From Elioraea thermophila (ex Habib et al. 2022) (GTDB lineage Bacteria > Pseudomonadota > Alphaproteobacteria > Acetobacterales > Acetobacteraceae): a DNA stretch of 64,000 nucleotides. A model generated the notes under the pieces. It had not been told where the DNA came from. It did not search any database and saw only the letters and a list, made by a program, of their open reading frames with translations. Positions 1 to 8,331 of this stretch are shown one piece after another. Both the position numbers and the translations under genes were made by a program. The stretch spans positions 496,001 through 560,000 of the forward strand of contig NZ_QMDI01000006.1 of the NCBI RefSeq assembly GCF_003336755.1. The letters run 5' to 3'. Within the stretch, counting starts at the first letter, position 1; the number at the start of each line of letters is the position of its first letter.

Positions 1-1505
1 GAATAGAAGCGTTCGAAGATCCGCTCCAGTTTGGCCTCGGGGATCCCCGGCCCCTCGTCCTCCACCGCGATCTCGACCCAGCCGCCGTCATGGCGGCCGG
101 TGAGCCGGATCGTGCCGCCAGGCGGGGAGAAGGAGACCGCGTTCGCGATCAGGTTGCGCAGCACCTGCACGAGCCTGCCCTCCACGCCGTTGACGATGAG
201 CCCCTCGGCGGGTGCGTCCACCACCACGTGGGGGTCCTCGGGTCCGCGTGTGGTCTCGTGGATGTCGGCCAGCGTGGCCAGCATCGGCGCGAGATCGACC
301 CGCTCGAGCCCGGTGCGCGAGAGTTCCGCATCCAGCCGCGAGGCCTCGGAGATGTCGCTGATCAGGCGATCGAGGCGGCGGACGTCGTCGGCGATGACGG
401 ACAGGAGGCGCTCGCGCCGGGCCGGGTCGTCGATGCGGCGGATCGTTTCGATCGCGCTGCGGATGGAGGTGAGCGGGTTCTTGATCTCGTGCGCGACGTC
501 GGCGGCGAAGCGCTCGATCGCGTCCATGCGTGCCCAGAGCGCCCGCGCGCTCTCATCCAGCGCCATCGCGAGCCCGCCGATCTCGTCCCGCCGCGCCTTC
601 AGCGCCGGCGGGACGGAACTGCGCCGCCCCCGCCCCTCGCGGATCCGCTCCGCCGCCCGGGCGAGGCGCACGAGCGGGCGGGCGATGGTGGTGGCGAGGT
701 AGAAGGAGAGGGCGACGGTGAGCGCAAGCGCGAGCCCGAAGGTGGCGAGGATGGTCATGCGCACGTGAAAGAGCGCCTCGTCCACCGCGCGCGCCTCGCG
801 CGTGACGAGCACGATGCCGATCGTCTCGCGGGCGCGGATCACGGGTTGCGTCACCGAAACGACCAGCCGGTCGTCGGCCGTTCGCCGCACCACCGGGGCG
901 GCGCGCGCTTCCGCCGCGGCGGGCAGGAGCGGCGCGATCTCCGGGCTCCAGTCGCCCTCGTCCTCGATCGTCGGGTAGGTGGTGGCGCGCGGCAGCACGC
1001 GCATCACCCGTTCGTAGAGGGCGCCGATGGCGGAGGCGAAGGGGCCGCGCGGCGGCGGCGGTTCCGGCAGCGGCTCCGTCGTCACCACCCCGCCCGGGCC
1101 GAGGATGACGCGAGAATCGGCGATCAGCGTGCCATCGGGCGCATAGAGCCGCGCCTGAGTGAGCGGGGTGGGCTCGACCAGGCGGCGGAGCAGCGGCCGC
1201 GCGAGGTCGGGCGCGATGCGCGGGCTCTCGGGCCGCTCGAGCGAAACCGCCGACTCGCCGATCGCGGCGGCGAACACCTGGGCCTGCACGCGCAGGGCGG
1301 CGATCTCGGACTCGACCAGCCCGTCCTGGTAGGTGTCGAGATACAGGAGTGCGGCGACCAGCAGCGCGAGCGGCAGCGCATTGACGAGCAGGATCCGCCT
1401 CAGCAGCGGCGAGCGCAGCAGCCGGTACGCGCGACGTCGCAGCGGTGGAGCGGGAGCGGAGACCTCCGCCCGCATCTCCGCCGCCGCGGCCGTGCCGTCC
1501 GGCAC
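1..1505 (-). CDS. chvG: ChvG/ExoS-type sensor histidine kinase (3' end outside window)
   Basis: Inner-membrane sensor kinase that phosphorylates the ChvI regulator encoded just upstream. Seen: an N-terminal membrane segment reading RRILLVNALPLALLVAALLY followed by LDTYQDGL, the typical ChvG/ExoS N-terminus; a periplasmic sensor region; an H-box DVAHEIKNPLTSIRSAIE near 505-480; and the start of the ATPase domain, ending at the window edge just after IFERFY. About 501 codons are visible and the remaining G-box region is missing. The GTG at 1505 is preferred because GGGGAGA lies 6 bases before it; the in-frame ATG at 1475 lacks a well-spaced site. It follows chvI by 27 bases, so the two are one transcript. 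The family responds to acid or envelope stress in Rhizobiales; that role is inferred here. Confidence 0.9.
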   Translation of the reverse strand, partial: MPDGTAAAAEMRAEVSAPAPPLRRRAYRLLRSPLLRRILLVNALPLALLVAALLYLDTYQDGLVESEIAALRVQAQVFAAAIGESAVSLERPESPRIAPDLARPLLRRLVEPTPLTQARLYAPDGTLIADSRVILGPGGVVTTEPLPEPPPPRGPFASAIGALYERVMRVLPRATTYPTIEDEGDWSPEIAPLLPAAAEARAAPVVRRTADDRLVVSVTQPVIRARETIGIVLVTREARAVDEALFHVRMTILATFGLALALTVALSFYLATTIARPLVRLARAAERIREGRGRRSSVPPALKARRDEIGGLAMALDESARALWARMDAIERFAADVAHEIKNPLTSIRSAIETIRRIDDPARRERLLSVIADDVRRLDRLISDISEASRLDAELSRTGLERVDLAPMLATLADIHETTRGPEDPHVVVDAPAEGLIVNGVEGRLVQVLRNLIANAVSFSPPGGTIRLTGRHDGGWVEIAVEDEGPGIPEAKLERIFERFY

Positions 1506-1532
1506 CGCCGTCTCCCCGGCCCCTCAGGCCGC

Positions 1533-2234
1533 TCACTCCTCCTTGTAGCGGTAGCCGATGCCGTAGAGCGTCTCGATCTGCGAGAACTGGGGGTCGACGG
1601 CGCGGAACTTCTTGCGGATGCGCTTGATGTGGCTGTCGATCGTGCGGTCGTCGACGTAGATGTTCTCGCCGTAGGCGGCGTCGATCAGCTGGTCGCGGCT
1701 CTTCACGATCCCCGGTCGGGCGGCGAGCGCCTTCACCAGCAGGAACTCGGTCACGGTGAGCTGCACCGGTGCGCCTTTCCAGGTGCAGAGGTGGCGGTTC
1801 TCGTCCAGCGCCAGCGAGCCCCGCACCATCACCCCGCCGGCGGGCTGGCCCGAACCCTCGCTCTTGGCGAGTTCGTTCCGCCGCAGCAACGCCCGGATCC
1901 GCTCGATCACCAGCCGCTGGCTGAACGGCTTGGTGATGTAGTCGTCCGCGCCGAGGCGAAGCCCCATCAGCTCATCCACCTCCTCGTCCTTCGAGGTGAG
2001 CAGGATGACGGGCAGCGAGGAGGTCTTGCGCAGGCGTTGCAGGAGCTCGAGCCCGTCCATGCGCGGCATCTTGATGTCGAGCACGGCGAGGTCGACCGGC
2101 TTGGTGGTCAGCCCGTGCAGCGCGCTCTCGCCGTCGGTGTAGGTGCGGACCTGGAAGCCCTCGGCCTCCAGCGTCATGGCGAGCGAGGTGAGGATGTTGC
2201 GGTCGTCATCGACCAGGGCGATGGTCTGCGGCAT
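1533..2234 (-). CDS. chvI: ChvI-type DNA-binding response regulator
   Basis: OmpR/PhoB-class regulator, 233 residues, the normal family length. An N-terminal receiver domain (residues 1-120) carries the acidic pair DDD at 9-11, the phospho-acceptor in [11 protein letters not shown] (about residue 53) and the conserved [26 protein letters not shown] stretch, of which the K-P-F is typical. A C-terminal winged helix (about 135-230) ends in [13 protein letters not shown]. It is transcribed ahead of the ChvG kinase. In alphaproteobacteria this pair often lies next to pckA, as here with one gene between, and ChvI is known to affect pckA in some of them. The 93 bases upstream are shared with the divergent HugZ-like gene. 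Confidence 0.93.
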   Translation of the reverse strand: MPQTIALVDDDRNILTSLAMTLEAEGFQVRTYTDGESALHGLTTKPVDLAVLDIKMPRMDGLELLQRLRKTSSLPVILLTSKDEEVDELMGLRLGADDYITKPFSQRLVIERIRALLRRNELAKSEGSGQPAGGVMVRGSLALDENRHLCTWKGAPVQLTVTEFLLVKALAARPGIVKSRDQLIDAAYGENIYVDDRTIDSHIKRIRKKFRAVDPQFSQIETLYGIGYRYKEE

Positions 2235-2327
2235 GGCGGTTCCGTTCGGAGCAAGGCGCGCCGCCCTGTTGCCGGCCGGGCGCGGCGCGCCGACATTCTC
2301 GTCGGTGTTCTAGCCTGGGGCGAAGGG

Positions 2328-3119
2328 ATGAGCGAGGCCGCGCCGGAACCGACGGGAGCAGAGGCGGAAGCGCCGGAGCCCGCCATCGCCGCGCGACGGC
2401 TGATCCGCACCGCCCGCGAGGCGACCCTCGCCACGGTCACCGGCTCGGGCCAGCCCTTCGCCTCCCTCGTCACCCCCGCGCCCGCGCCCGACCTCTCGGT
2501 GCTGCTGTGGCTCTCCATGCTGTCGGGCCACACCCGGCACCTGATGAACGATGCGCGCTGTTCGCTGCTCTTCGTCGGCCCCGCGCGGGGTCCCAATCCG
2601 CAGAAGAGGGCGCGGCTGACGGTGACGGGGCTTGCCTCCCGCGTCGAGGGGCCGGAGGCGGGCGCGCTGAAGGCGCGCTGGCTGGCCCGCCACCCCTACG
2701 CCAAGCTCTACGCGGGGTTCAACGACTTCGCGCTCTGGCGGATCAGCCTCGAGGAGGGATTGTTCGTCGGCGGCTTCGCCATGGCCCGCCGCATCCCGGG
2801 CTCGGCGCTGCGCCCCGAACCCGCGGCAGTGGCGGCGATCGCGGAAGCGGAGGCCGAAATCATCGCCCACGTGAACGAGGACCACGCCGAGGCCCTCGAT
2901 GCGATCGCGCAAGGGGTGCTGAAGCGCAAGGGGACGGGATGGCGGCTGGCGGCGGTCGACGTCGACGGCTGCGACCTGGTGCGGGGGCAGGCGCGGGCGC
3001 GGCTCGACTTCGCGCGGCCGGTGGCCGATGCCGACGGGGTGCGGCGGGCGCTGATCCTGGCCGCCAAGGCAGGGCGGACGGCGCTCGGCCTGCCGAAGAG
3101 GAGGGCGGCGCAGCCCTGA
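2328..3119 (+). CDS. HugZ-like / pyridoxamine-phosphate-oxidase-fold protein with DUF2470 domain
   Basis: 263 residues. The first 150 have a split-barrel FMN-binding fold (TREATLATV-type start, SGQPFASLVTP, LFVGPARGPNPQKRARLTVTG). From about residue 180 there is a DUF2470 domain with HVNEDHAEALDAIA and GWRLAAVDVDGCDLVRG. This architecture is shared with HugZ/HutZ haem-degrading or haem-storage proteins and with many unassigned pyridoxamine 5-phosphate oxidase homologues. The enzymatic activity cannot be told from sequence alone; the haem assignment is inferred. Start chosen at the ATG preceded by GAAGGG. It runs divergently from chvI and points toward pckA, which begins 94 bases downstream. 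Confidence 0.8.
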   Translation: MSEAAPEPTGAEAEAPEPAIAARRLIRTAREATLATVTGSGQPFASLVTPAPAPDLSVLLWLSMLSGHTRHLMNDARCSLLFVGPARGPNPQKRARLTVTGLASRVEGPEAGALKARWLARHPYAKLYAGFNDFALWRISLEEGLFVGGFAMARRIPGSALRPEPAAVAAIAEAEAEIIAHVNEDHAEALDAIAQGVLKRKGTGWRLAAVDVDGCDLVRGQARARLDFARPVADADGVRRALILAAKAGRTALGLPKRRAAQP

Positions 3120-3151
3120 CCCGCGTCGCAGGCGCCATCGCCCGCCCTTCT

Positions 3152-3181
3152 TTGACCACAACTCCGCGTGAGTGGTAGGGG
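3152..3181 (+). promoter_or_regulatory. Possible promoter of pckA
   Basis: TTGACC at 3152-3157 and TAGGGG at 3176-3181 with 18 bases between, 32 bases before the pckA ATG. The -35 box is good and the -10 is weak, though similar TAGG-type -10 boxes recur in this window. No ChvI box could be defined by eye. Confidence 0.3.
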
Positions 3182-3213
3182 CATTCGGCAGCGCAGCAAG
3201 GGAGGTGCCCCGC

Positions 3214-4782
3214 ATGTCCGGCCTCGACATCCCCGGTCTTGTTCCGCTCGCGGCCGTGCATCGCAACCTCGCCCCGGCCGCGCTGATCGAGGCGGCGATC
3301 GCGCGCGGCGAAGCGCACCTCTCCGCGTCGGGCGGGCTGGTGGTGGAGACGGGCGAGCACACGGGCCGTTCGCCGAACGACAAGTACCTGGTCGAGGACG
3401 ACGCCACGCGCGACGCCGCCTGGTGGGGGGCAGTGAACAAACCCCTCGCGCGCGACCGCTTCGCCCTGCTGCGCGCCCGGGCGGCCGCCCACCTCGCCGC
3501 GCGCGATCTCTGGGTGCAGGACTGTTTCGCCGGTGCCGACCCCGCATACCGCATCGCCGTGCGCGTGCTCACGCCATCGCCATGGCACGCGCTATTCGCC
3601 CGCACGATGTTCCTCCGCCCCGCCGCGGAGGAGCTTGCTTCCTTCCGCCCCGATTGGACCATCCTGCACGCGCCGGATCTCGCCGCCGACCCCGCACTCG
3701 ACGGCGTGCGCAGCACGGTCGCCATCGCGCTCGACGTGACGAGCCGCGAGATCGTGATCGCCGGCACCCGTTACGCAGGCGAGATCAAGAAATCGATCTT
3801 CACCGTGCTGAACTGGCTCCTGCCCGAGCGGGGCGTGCTGCCGATGCACTGTTCGGCCAATGTCGGGCCGGCGGGCGACGTCGCCCTCTTCTTCGGCCTC
3901 TCCGGCACCGGCAAGACCACCCTCTCGTCGGATCCCGCCCGCGCGCTGATCGGCGACGACGAGCACGGCTGGAGCCCGACGGGCGTGTTCAACCTCGAGG
4001 GCGGCTGCTACGCGAAGGCGATCCGCCTCGACGCCGAGGCCGAACCGCAGATCTGGCGCGCGGTGCACCGCTTCGGCGCCATCCTCGAGAACGTGACGAT
4101 GGACCCGGCGACGCGCGCGCTCGACCTCGATGACGCCTCGCGCACCGAGAACACGCGCGCCTCGTTCCCGATCGAGTTCATTCCCCAGGCGGTCGCTTCC
4201 GGCCGGGCGGGGCATCCGCGCAACATCGTCTTCCTCACCGCGGATGCGTTCGGCGTGCTGCCCCCCATCGCACGGCTGACCCCGGACCAGGCGGTCGACC
4301 ATTTCCTCGCCGGCTACACCGCTCGCGTCGCCGGCACCGAGAAGGGCTTGGGGGCCGAGCCGGAGGCGGTGTTCTCGCCCTGCTTCGGCGGCCCGTTCCT
4401 GCCGCGCCCGCCCGTCATCTACGGGCGGATGCTGAAGGAGCGCATCGCGCGGCACGAGGTGCGCTGCTGGCTGGTCAACACGGGCTGGACCGGCGGCGGC
4501 TATGGCGTCGGCCGTCGCATGAGCATCGCCACCACCCGCGCTCTCCTCTCCGCCGCCCTCTCCGGCCGGCTCGACGCGGTGCCGTTCCGCACCGATCCGC
4601 GCTTCGGCCTCGCCGTGCCCACCGCTTGCCCGGGCGTCGATCCGACCTTGCTCGACCCGCGCGCGACCTGGGCCGACCCGGCCGCCTACGACGTGGCGGC
4701 CGCGGCGCTCGCTGCCCGTTTCGCCGCGGTGGTCGCGCCTCTGCAGGCGGCCATGGCCGAGGACGCCCGCCGCGCCGCCTGA
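3214..4782 (+). CDS. pckA: Phosphoenolpyruvate carboxykinase (ATP)
   Basis: Cytosolic gluconeogenic enzyme converting oxaloacetate and ATP to PEP, CO2 and ADP. 522 residues from the ATG at 3214, which has GGAGGTG at 3201-3207, 7 bases ahead; an upstream in-frame start at 3172 would add 14 unconserved residues and lacks a ribosome site. Seen: ETGEHTGRSPNDKY substrate-binding region, the kinase-1 P-loop GLSGTGKTTLS at about 229-239, the kinase-2 segment IGDDEHGWSPTGVFNLEGGCYAK at about 245-267, and GWTGGGYGVGRRM near the C-terminus. All catalytic motifs are intact. The position near chvI/chvG is a recurrent alphaproteobacterial arrangement. Confidence 0.97.
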   Translation: MSGLDIPGLVPLAAVHRNLAPAALIEAAIARGEAHLSASGGLVVETGEHTGRSPNDKYLVEDDATRDAAWWGAVNKPLARDRFALLRARAAAHLAARDLWVQDCFAGADPAYRIAVRVLTPSPWHALFARTMFLRPAAEELASFRPDWTILHAPDLAADPALDGVRSTVAIALDVTSREIVIAGTRYAGEIKKSIFTVLNWLLPERGVLPMHCSANVGPAGDVALFFGLSGTGKTTLSSDPARALIGDDEHGWSPTGVFNLEGGCYAKAIRLDAEAEPQIWRAVHRFGAILENVTMDPATRALDLDDASRTENTRASFPIEFIPQAVASGRAGHPRNIVFLTADAFGVLPPIARLTPDQAVDHFLAGYTARVAGTEKGLGAEPEAVFSPCFGGPFLPRPPVIYGRMLKERIARHEVRCWLVNTGWTGGGYGVGRRMSIATTRALLSAALSGRLDAVPFRTDPRFGLAVPTACPGVDPTLLDPRATWADPAAYDVAAAALAARFAAVVAPLQAAMAEDARRAA

Positions 4783-4851
4783 GGGCTCTTGCGCGGGCGC
4801 GGCAGCGGCGCCAGCCTCCTCGACCTTGCGTTCCGGCTCGAGGAGGAAACG

Positions 4852-5826
4852 ATGACGACGCGACGCACGCTGCTCGCGGCCGCCGCGGCCGCCACCCTGC
4901 CCGCCCTGCCCCGCGCGGCATTCGCCGATACCTGGCCGACGGGGCCGATCCGCGCCATCGTCCCCTTCGCGCCGGGCAGTGCCACCGACACCATCGCGCG
5001 GCTGTTCGCCGAGGCGATGCGCCCCGCGCTCGGTCAGCCCGTGGTGGTGGAGAACCGCCCCGGCGCCAACGGGTTGATCGCGGCGGAACAGGTCGCCCGC
5101 GCCGCTCCTGATGGCAACACCATCCTGTTCGGCACCAACTCCACCCACGCCGCGGCGGATGCGCTGTTCAAGCGCGTGCCCTACGACATCGAGCGCGATT
5201 TCGTCGCCATCTCCACCCTCGCCACCGTGCCGCTGGTGGCGATCGTCAACGCCAATTCGCCCTACCGCAGCCTGGCGGACTTCATCGCCGCGGCGAAGGC
5301 GCGGCCCGAGAGCCTCTCCTTCGGCACCGCCTCCTCCTCGCAGCTGGTCGCCGCGCGCACCCTCGCCCGCATGGCCGACATCCGGCTGCTCGAGGTGCCG
5401 TTCCGCTCCTCGCCGCAGGTGGTGCAGGAGGTGATCGCCGGGCGGCTCGATCTCTTCGTCGCCGACGTCGCCGTCACCCTGCCCGCCATCCGCGGCGGCC
5501 AGGTGCGCGCGCTCGGGGTGACGACGAAGACGCGCGTGCCGCAGCTGCCCGACGTCGCCCCCATCGCCGAGCAGGGCCTGCCCGACTACGCGATCTTCGC
5601 CTGGTTCGTCCTCGTCGCCCCGGCCGGCGTGCCGAAGACGGTGGTCGATCGCCTCGGGTCGGCGGTGCGGGCGGCGGCGAACGACGCCACGGTGCGCGAT
5701 CGGCTGGAGAACACGCTCGGCATGACGCTGTTCATCTCCACGCCGGAGGAGGCGGCGGCTTTCGTGCGCGCCGAACGCGCGAAGTGGACGGCGATGGTCA
5801 AGGCCGCCGGCATCGAGCCCGAGTGA
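4852..5826 (+). CDS. Bug-family (tripartite tricarboxylate transporter) periplasmic solute receptor
   Basis: 324 residues with an N-terminal export signal [20 protein letters not shown] ending at AFA, then the Bug hallmark [19 protein letters not shown], the [22 protein letters not shown] loop and the PYRS repeat region. AGGAGG at 4841-4846 supports the ATG. Bug receptors normally deliver carboxylates to TctA/TctB permeases, but no permease genes lie in this window, so it is an orphan receptor whose ligand cannot be predicted. It follows pckA by 69 bases on the same strand and may be read from the same promoter. Two more orphan Bug receptors occur in the window. Confidence 0.9.
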   Translation: MTTRRTLLAAAAAATLPALPRAAFADTWPTGPIRAIVPFAPGSATDTIARLFAEAMRPALGQPVVVENRPGANGLIAAEQVARAAPDGNTILFGTNSTHAAADALFKRVPYDIERDFVAISTLATVPLVAIVNANSPYRSLADFIAAAKARPESLSFGTASSSQLVAARTLARMADIRLLEVPFRSSPQVVQEVIAGRLDLFVADVAVTLPAIRGGQVRALGVTTKTRVPQLPDVAPIAEQGLPDYAIFAWFVLVAPAGVPKTVVDRLGSAVRAAANDATVRDRLENTLGMTLFISTPEEAAAFVRAERAKWTAMVKAAGIEPE

Positions 5827-5835
5827 GCCGCGCAT

Positions 5836-5861
5836 GGGGAGCGGCGCGACCGCCGCTCCCC
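5836..5861. terminator. Hairpin between convergent genes
   Basis: Perfect 10-base-pair stem GGGGAGCGGC (5836-5845) with GCCGCTCCCC (5852-5861), 6-base loop. It lies between the stop codons of the Bug receptor and the convergent peroxiredoxin. There is no T-tract on either strand, so it may be a pause or RNA-end structure rather than a classical intrinsic terminator. Confidence 0.6.
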
Positions 5862-5869
5862 CACGGCCC

Positions 5870-6529
5870 TCAGGCCGCTGGCAGGACGCGGCGGCAGAAG
5901 TACCAATCCACGTACTCGTCGCCGGCGCTGGCGCGGGCCTCGGCATCCGCCACCGTCTTCGGCGGCGGCACGATCACCTTCTCGCCCGGCTGCCACGCTT
6001 CCGGGGTCGCGACCCCGTGCTTGTCCGCCGTCTGCAACGCGCGCACCAAGCGCAGCACCTCGGCGATCGAACGCCCCGTCGGCATCGGGTAGTAAAGCAT
6101 CGCGCGCAGGATCCCCTTGTCGTCGATGACGAACACCGCGCGCACGGCGGAGGTGTCGGACGCCCCCGGCTGGATCATCCCGTAGGCGTTGGCGACCCGC
6201 ATCGAGAGGTCGTCGATGATCGGGAACGGGATTTCGACCCCGAACTTCTCCTTGATCGCACGCACCCAGGCGATGTGCGCGAAGGTGGAATCGATCGAGA
6301 GGCCGAGGAGATCGCAGTTCAGCGCTTGGAAGTCAGGGTAGGCCCTGGCGAAGGCGATGAACTCGGTGGTGCAGACAGGGGTGAAGTCGGCCGGATGCGA
6401 GAACAGCACGAGCCAGCGGCCGCGATAGTCGGCGAGGCTGCGCGGCCCGTGCGTGGTCATGGCAGAGAAGGCCGGGGCGGGTTCATTGAGGCGCGGCATG
6501 GCGGGAGCCGCAGTGACGGCGTCGAGCAT
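5870..6529 (-). CDS. 1-Cys peroxiredoxin (Prx6/AhpC-TSA family)
   Basis: 219 residues, cytosolic thiol peroxidase reducing hydroperoxides. Seen: thioredoxin-fold start PRLNEPAPAFSAMTTHGPRS, the peroxidatic-cysteine motif SHPADFTPVCTTEF with the cysteine at about residue 53, the conserved LGLSIDS and the arginine in SDTSAVRAVFVID, and the long Prx6-type C-terminal extension (LPTGR-like segment, CHAEVL replaced by IAEVLRLVRALQ). No second resolving cysteine is evident before the C-terminal dimer region, which fits the 1-Cys group. The ATG at 6529 has GGAGA at 6543-6539, 9 bases away, and that site sits within a potentially switchable hairpin region listed separately. A later ATG at 6499 is possible but lacks a ribosome site. 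Confidence 0.9.
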   Translation of the reverse strand: MLDAVTAAPAMPRLNEPAPAFSAMTTHGPRSLADYRGRWLVLFSHPADFTPVCTTEFIAFARAYPDFQALNCDLLGLSIDSTFAHIAWVRAIKEKFGVEIPFPIIDDLSMRVANAYGMIQPGASDTSAVRAVFVIDDKGILRAMLYYPMPTGRSIAEVLRLVRALQTADKHGVATPEAWQPGEKVIVPPPKTVADAEARASAGDEYVDWYFCRRVLPAA

Positions 6530-6538
6530 GGCGAAGGG

Positions 6539-6574
6539 TCTCCGTTCTGGTGTCGGAACGGCTCCGGCCCGTTC
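6539..6574 (-). promoter_or_regulatory. Alternating inverted repeats over the peroxiredoxin ribosome binding site
   Basis: In the transcribed (minus) direction the order is GAACGG (6574-6569), 7 bases, CCGTTC (6561-6556), 8 bases, GAACGG (6547-6542), immediately followed by AGA to form the ribosome site GGAGA. The middle segment can pair with either neighbour, so an anti-sequestering and a sequestering hairpin exclude each other. The same layout could equally be three half-sites for a DNA-binding regulator. No experimental analogue is known to me. Confidence 0.45.
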
Positions 6575-6603
6575 TCCCCTTCGTGCCGCAGCGCGGCATT
6601 CGG

Positions 6604-6957
6604 CTATCGCCCCGCCGGCGCCGATGCAAGACGGCTGCGTGCGGCCACGTCCGGCGGCAGCGGCATGGCGAGCAGGGAGGACGCCAGGCTCTTGCCGTGC
6701 GGGTCGAGGGCGAGCGAGCGGGTGACCCCGCCCTCCAGCGCCCCCTCCAGCACGAAGAGCAGCGCCGCGAGGCCGGGAAGCTCATGCCGCCGCACCGGCC
6801 CGCGCACATCGGGGGCGAGGAAGGCCGCCACCCGCTCGGGCGTCAGCCAAGCGGCGAGCAGGGGGTAGTCGGCCGGGTCGCGGCAAACGACGCCGAGAGT
6901 GGCGGTATCGCCCTTGTCGCCCGAGCGGGCGGTGGCGAGGTCGCGCAAGCTGGCCAT
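6604..6957 (-). CDS. AtuA-associated small protein (AtuA C-terminal-like ferredoxin-fold domain)
   Basis: 117 residues beginning MASLRDLATARSGDKGDTATLGVVCRD, the signature of the small domain found fused to, or encoded directly after, AtuA/DUF1446 proteins. The start ATG overlaps the stop of the upstream AtuA-like gene by one base (TGATG), so the two are translated as a pair and probably form one complex. In proteins with the fused form this domain is the C-terminus. A precise reaction is not established for the family; a role in acyl-CoA or terpenoid acid catabolism is inferred from the atu name-giving cluster of Pseudomonas. Confidence 0.82.
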   Translation of the reverse strand: MASLRDLATARSGDKGDTATLGVVCRDPADYPLLAAWLTPERVAAFLAPDVRGPVRRHELPGLAALLFVLEGALEGGVTRSLALDPHGKSLASSLLAMPLPPDVAARSRLASAPAGR

Positions 6958-8303
6958 CAGGCGGGGGGCACGAAAGAGACGGTGGGGCGGACGAGATCGC
7001 GGGGGATGAGGGCGGAGGCGACGGCGAGCCCCTCGCGCGCCGACCACGACGCCCCGCCCCCGCCCGCCGGCCCGTTCAGCCATAGCGCCTCGATCTCGTG
7101 CCCGATCGCCCGCGCGGAGGCCGCATCGGCCACCCGGGCGGCGAGGCGGGCGCGCACGTCGCGCACATCCGCGTCGGGGGCAACCGCCGCCCCACGCAGG
7201 AGGGAATCGACGCCGATCACGTCGGTGCGGAGGTCGGAGACGGGGATCCCTCGGCGGGCGATGCGCTCGCGCAGGATGGCAAGTGCCAACCGGGCGCGCG
7301 CCACGGCGCCTTGGCCGGCGTAGGAGATGCCGCCCTCCACCACCACCCCGTCGCGGTAGCCGACCACGACCTTCAGCGTCGCGGGCGGCGGCCCTCCCGC
7401 CCCACCCTCGACCCGCACGCGGTCGGGCCCGAGTTCGCTGAAGCGCACGGCGCGGAAATCGGCAGTGGCGTCGGGCTGCAGGTAGGCCCCCGGATCGTGC
7501 AGTTCGTAGAGCAGCTGTTCGGTGCAGGTGAGGCGATCGACCCGCCCTCCCGTGCCCTCGGGCTTGCTCAGCGTGGCGTTGCCGTCGGCCTCGACATCGG
7601 CGAAGGGCAGGCCGAGGTCGGCCAGCCCCGCGACGTCCTTCACGCCTGGGTCGGCGAAGTAGCCACCCGTCAGTTGCCCCGCGCATTCGAGCAGGTGGCC
7701 GATCAGGATGCCGCGCCCGAGCCGCTCCCAGTCATCCGCCGCCCAGCCGAAGCGGGCGATCAGGGGGGCGAGGAACAGGGCAGGGTCGGCGACCCGGCCG
7801 GTGATGACGACGCGCGCGCCTTGGCGCAGCGCGTCCACGATCGGCCCCGCTCCGAGATAGGCGTGGGCCGAGACGACCGCCGCGCCGAGGTCGGAGGGCC
7901 GGCCCGGGCGATCGAGAAAGGGCGGGTCGAGGCGGCGGACGAGCTCCGTCACCTCGTCGCCTTCGACGACGGCGATCGGCAGATTCCGCGCCCCCGCCTC
8001 CGCCGCGAGCCGGCGGGCGAGACGGCCGGCGGCGGCGGGGTTGGCGGCGCCCATGTTGGTGATGAGGGTCGTGCCGACGGCGAGGGCGGGGGGCAGCACG
8101 GCGCGCATCCGCTCCTCGAACCACGGGTCGAACCCCGCGTCCGGGTCGGCGAGCCGGGCGACCACCGCCTTGGCCACCGTGCGCTCGGCCAGGCACTCGA
8201 ACACCACCGCCTCGGGCCGCGCGCGCTCGATCAGGGTGACGGCGGCATCGATCCGGTCGGCCGAGAACCCTGCCCCGCAGCCGATGCGGAACGTCTCCGC
8301 CAC
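6957..8303 (-). CDS. AtuA-like protein (DUF1446, acyclic terpene utilization family)
   Basis: 448 residues, close to the usual length for the split form. Seen: N-terminal IGCGAGFSADRIDAA, AERTVAKAVVARLADP, TLITNMGAANPAAAGRLA, the GRVADPALFLAPLIARFGW block and the TGGYFADPGVKDVAGLADLGLPFADV block, all typical of DUF1446. GTG start with GAGGGGGC a few bases ahead. AtuA is needed for citronellol/geranyl degradation in Pseudomonas, but no other atu gene (carboxylase, hydratase) is present here, so the substrate is open. It lies 28 bases after the carboxymuconolactone-decarboxylase-like gene and overlaps the small partner gene. Confidence 0.85.
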   Translation of the reverse strand: MAETFRIGCGAGFSADRIDAAVTLIERARPEAVVFECLAERTVAKAVVARLADPDAGFDPWFEERMRAVLPPALAVGTTLITNMGAANPAAAGRLARRLAAEAGARNLPIAVVEGDEVTELVRRLDPPFLDRPGRPSDLGAAVVSAHAYLGAGPIVDALRQGARVVITGRVADPALFLAPLIARFGWAADDWERLGRGILIGHLLECAGQLTGGYFADPGVKDVAGLADLGLPFADVEADGNATLSKPEGTGGRVDRLTCTEQLLYELHDPGAYLQPDATADFRAVRFSELGPDRVRVEGGAGGPPPATLKVVVGYRDGVVVEGGISYAGQGAVARARLALAILRERIARRGIPVSDLRTDVIGVDSLLRGAAVAPDADVRDVRARLAARVADAASARAIGHEIEALWLNGPAGGGGASWSAREGLAVASALIPRDLVRPTVSFVPPA

Positions 8304-8331
8304 CGCGCCCCCTCACCCCGCTGCGCCGCCC

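Noticed and set aside
90-3119. A 1009-codon open frame on the plus strand running through chvG and chvI
   Set aside because: Its first three quarters are antisense to two clearly real genes and contain Arg/Gly/His-rich low-complexity sequence. Only the part from 2328 encodes a recognisable protein. Long antisense frames are expected in such GC-rich DNA.
3592-5946. A 784-codon frame antisense to pckA and the first Bug receptor
   Set aside because: Same reason: both plus-strand genes are complete and have ribosome sites.
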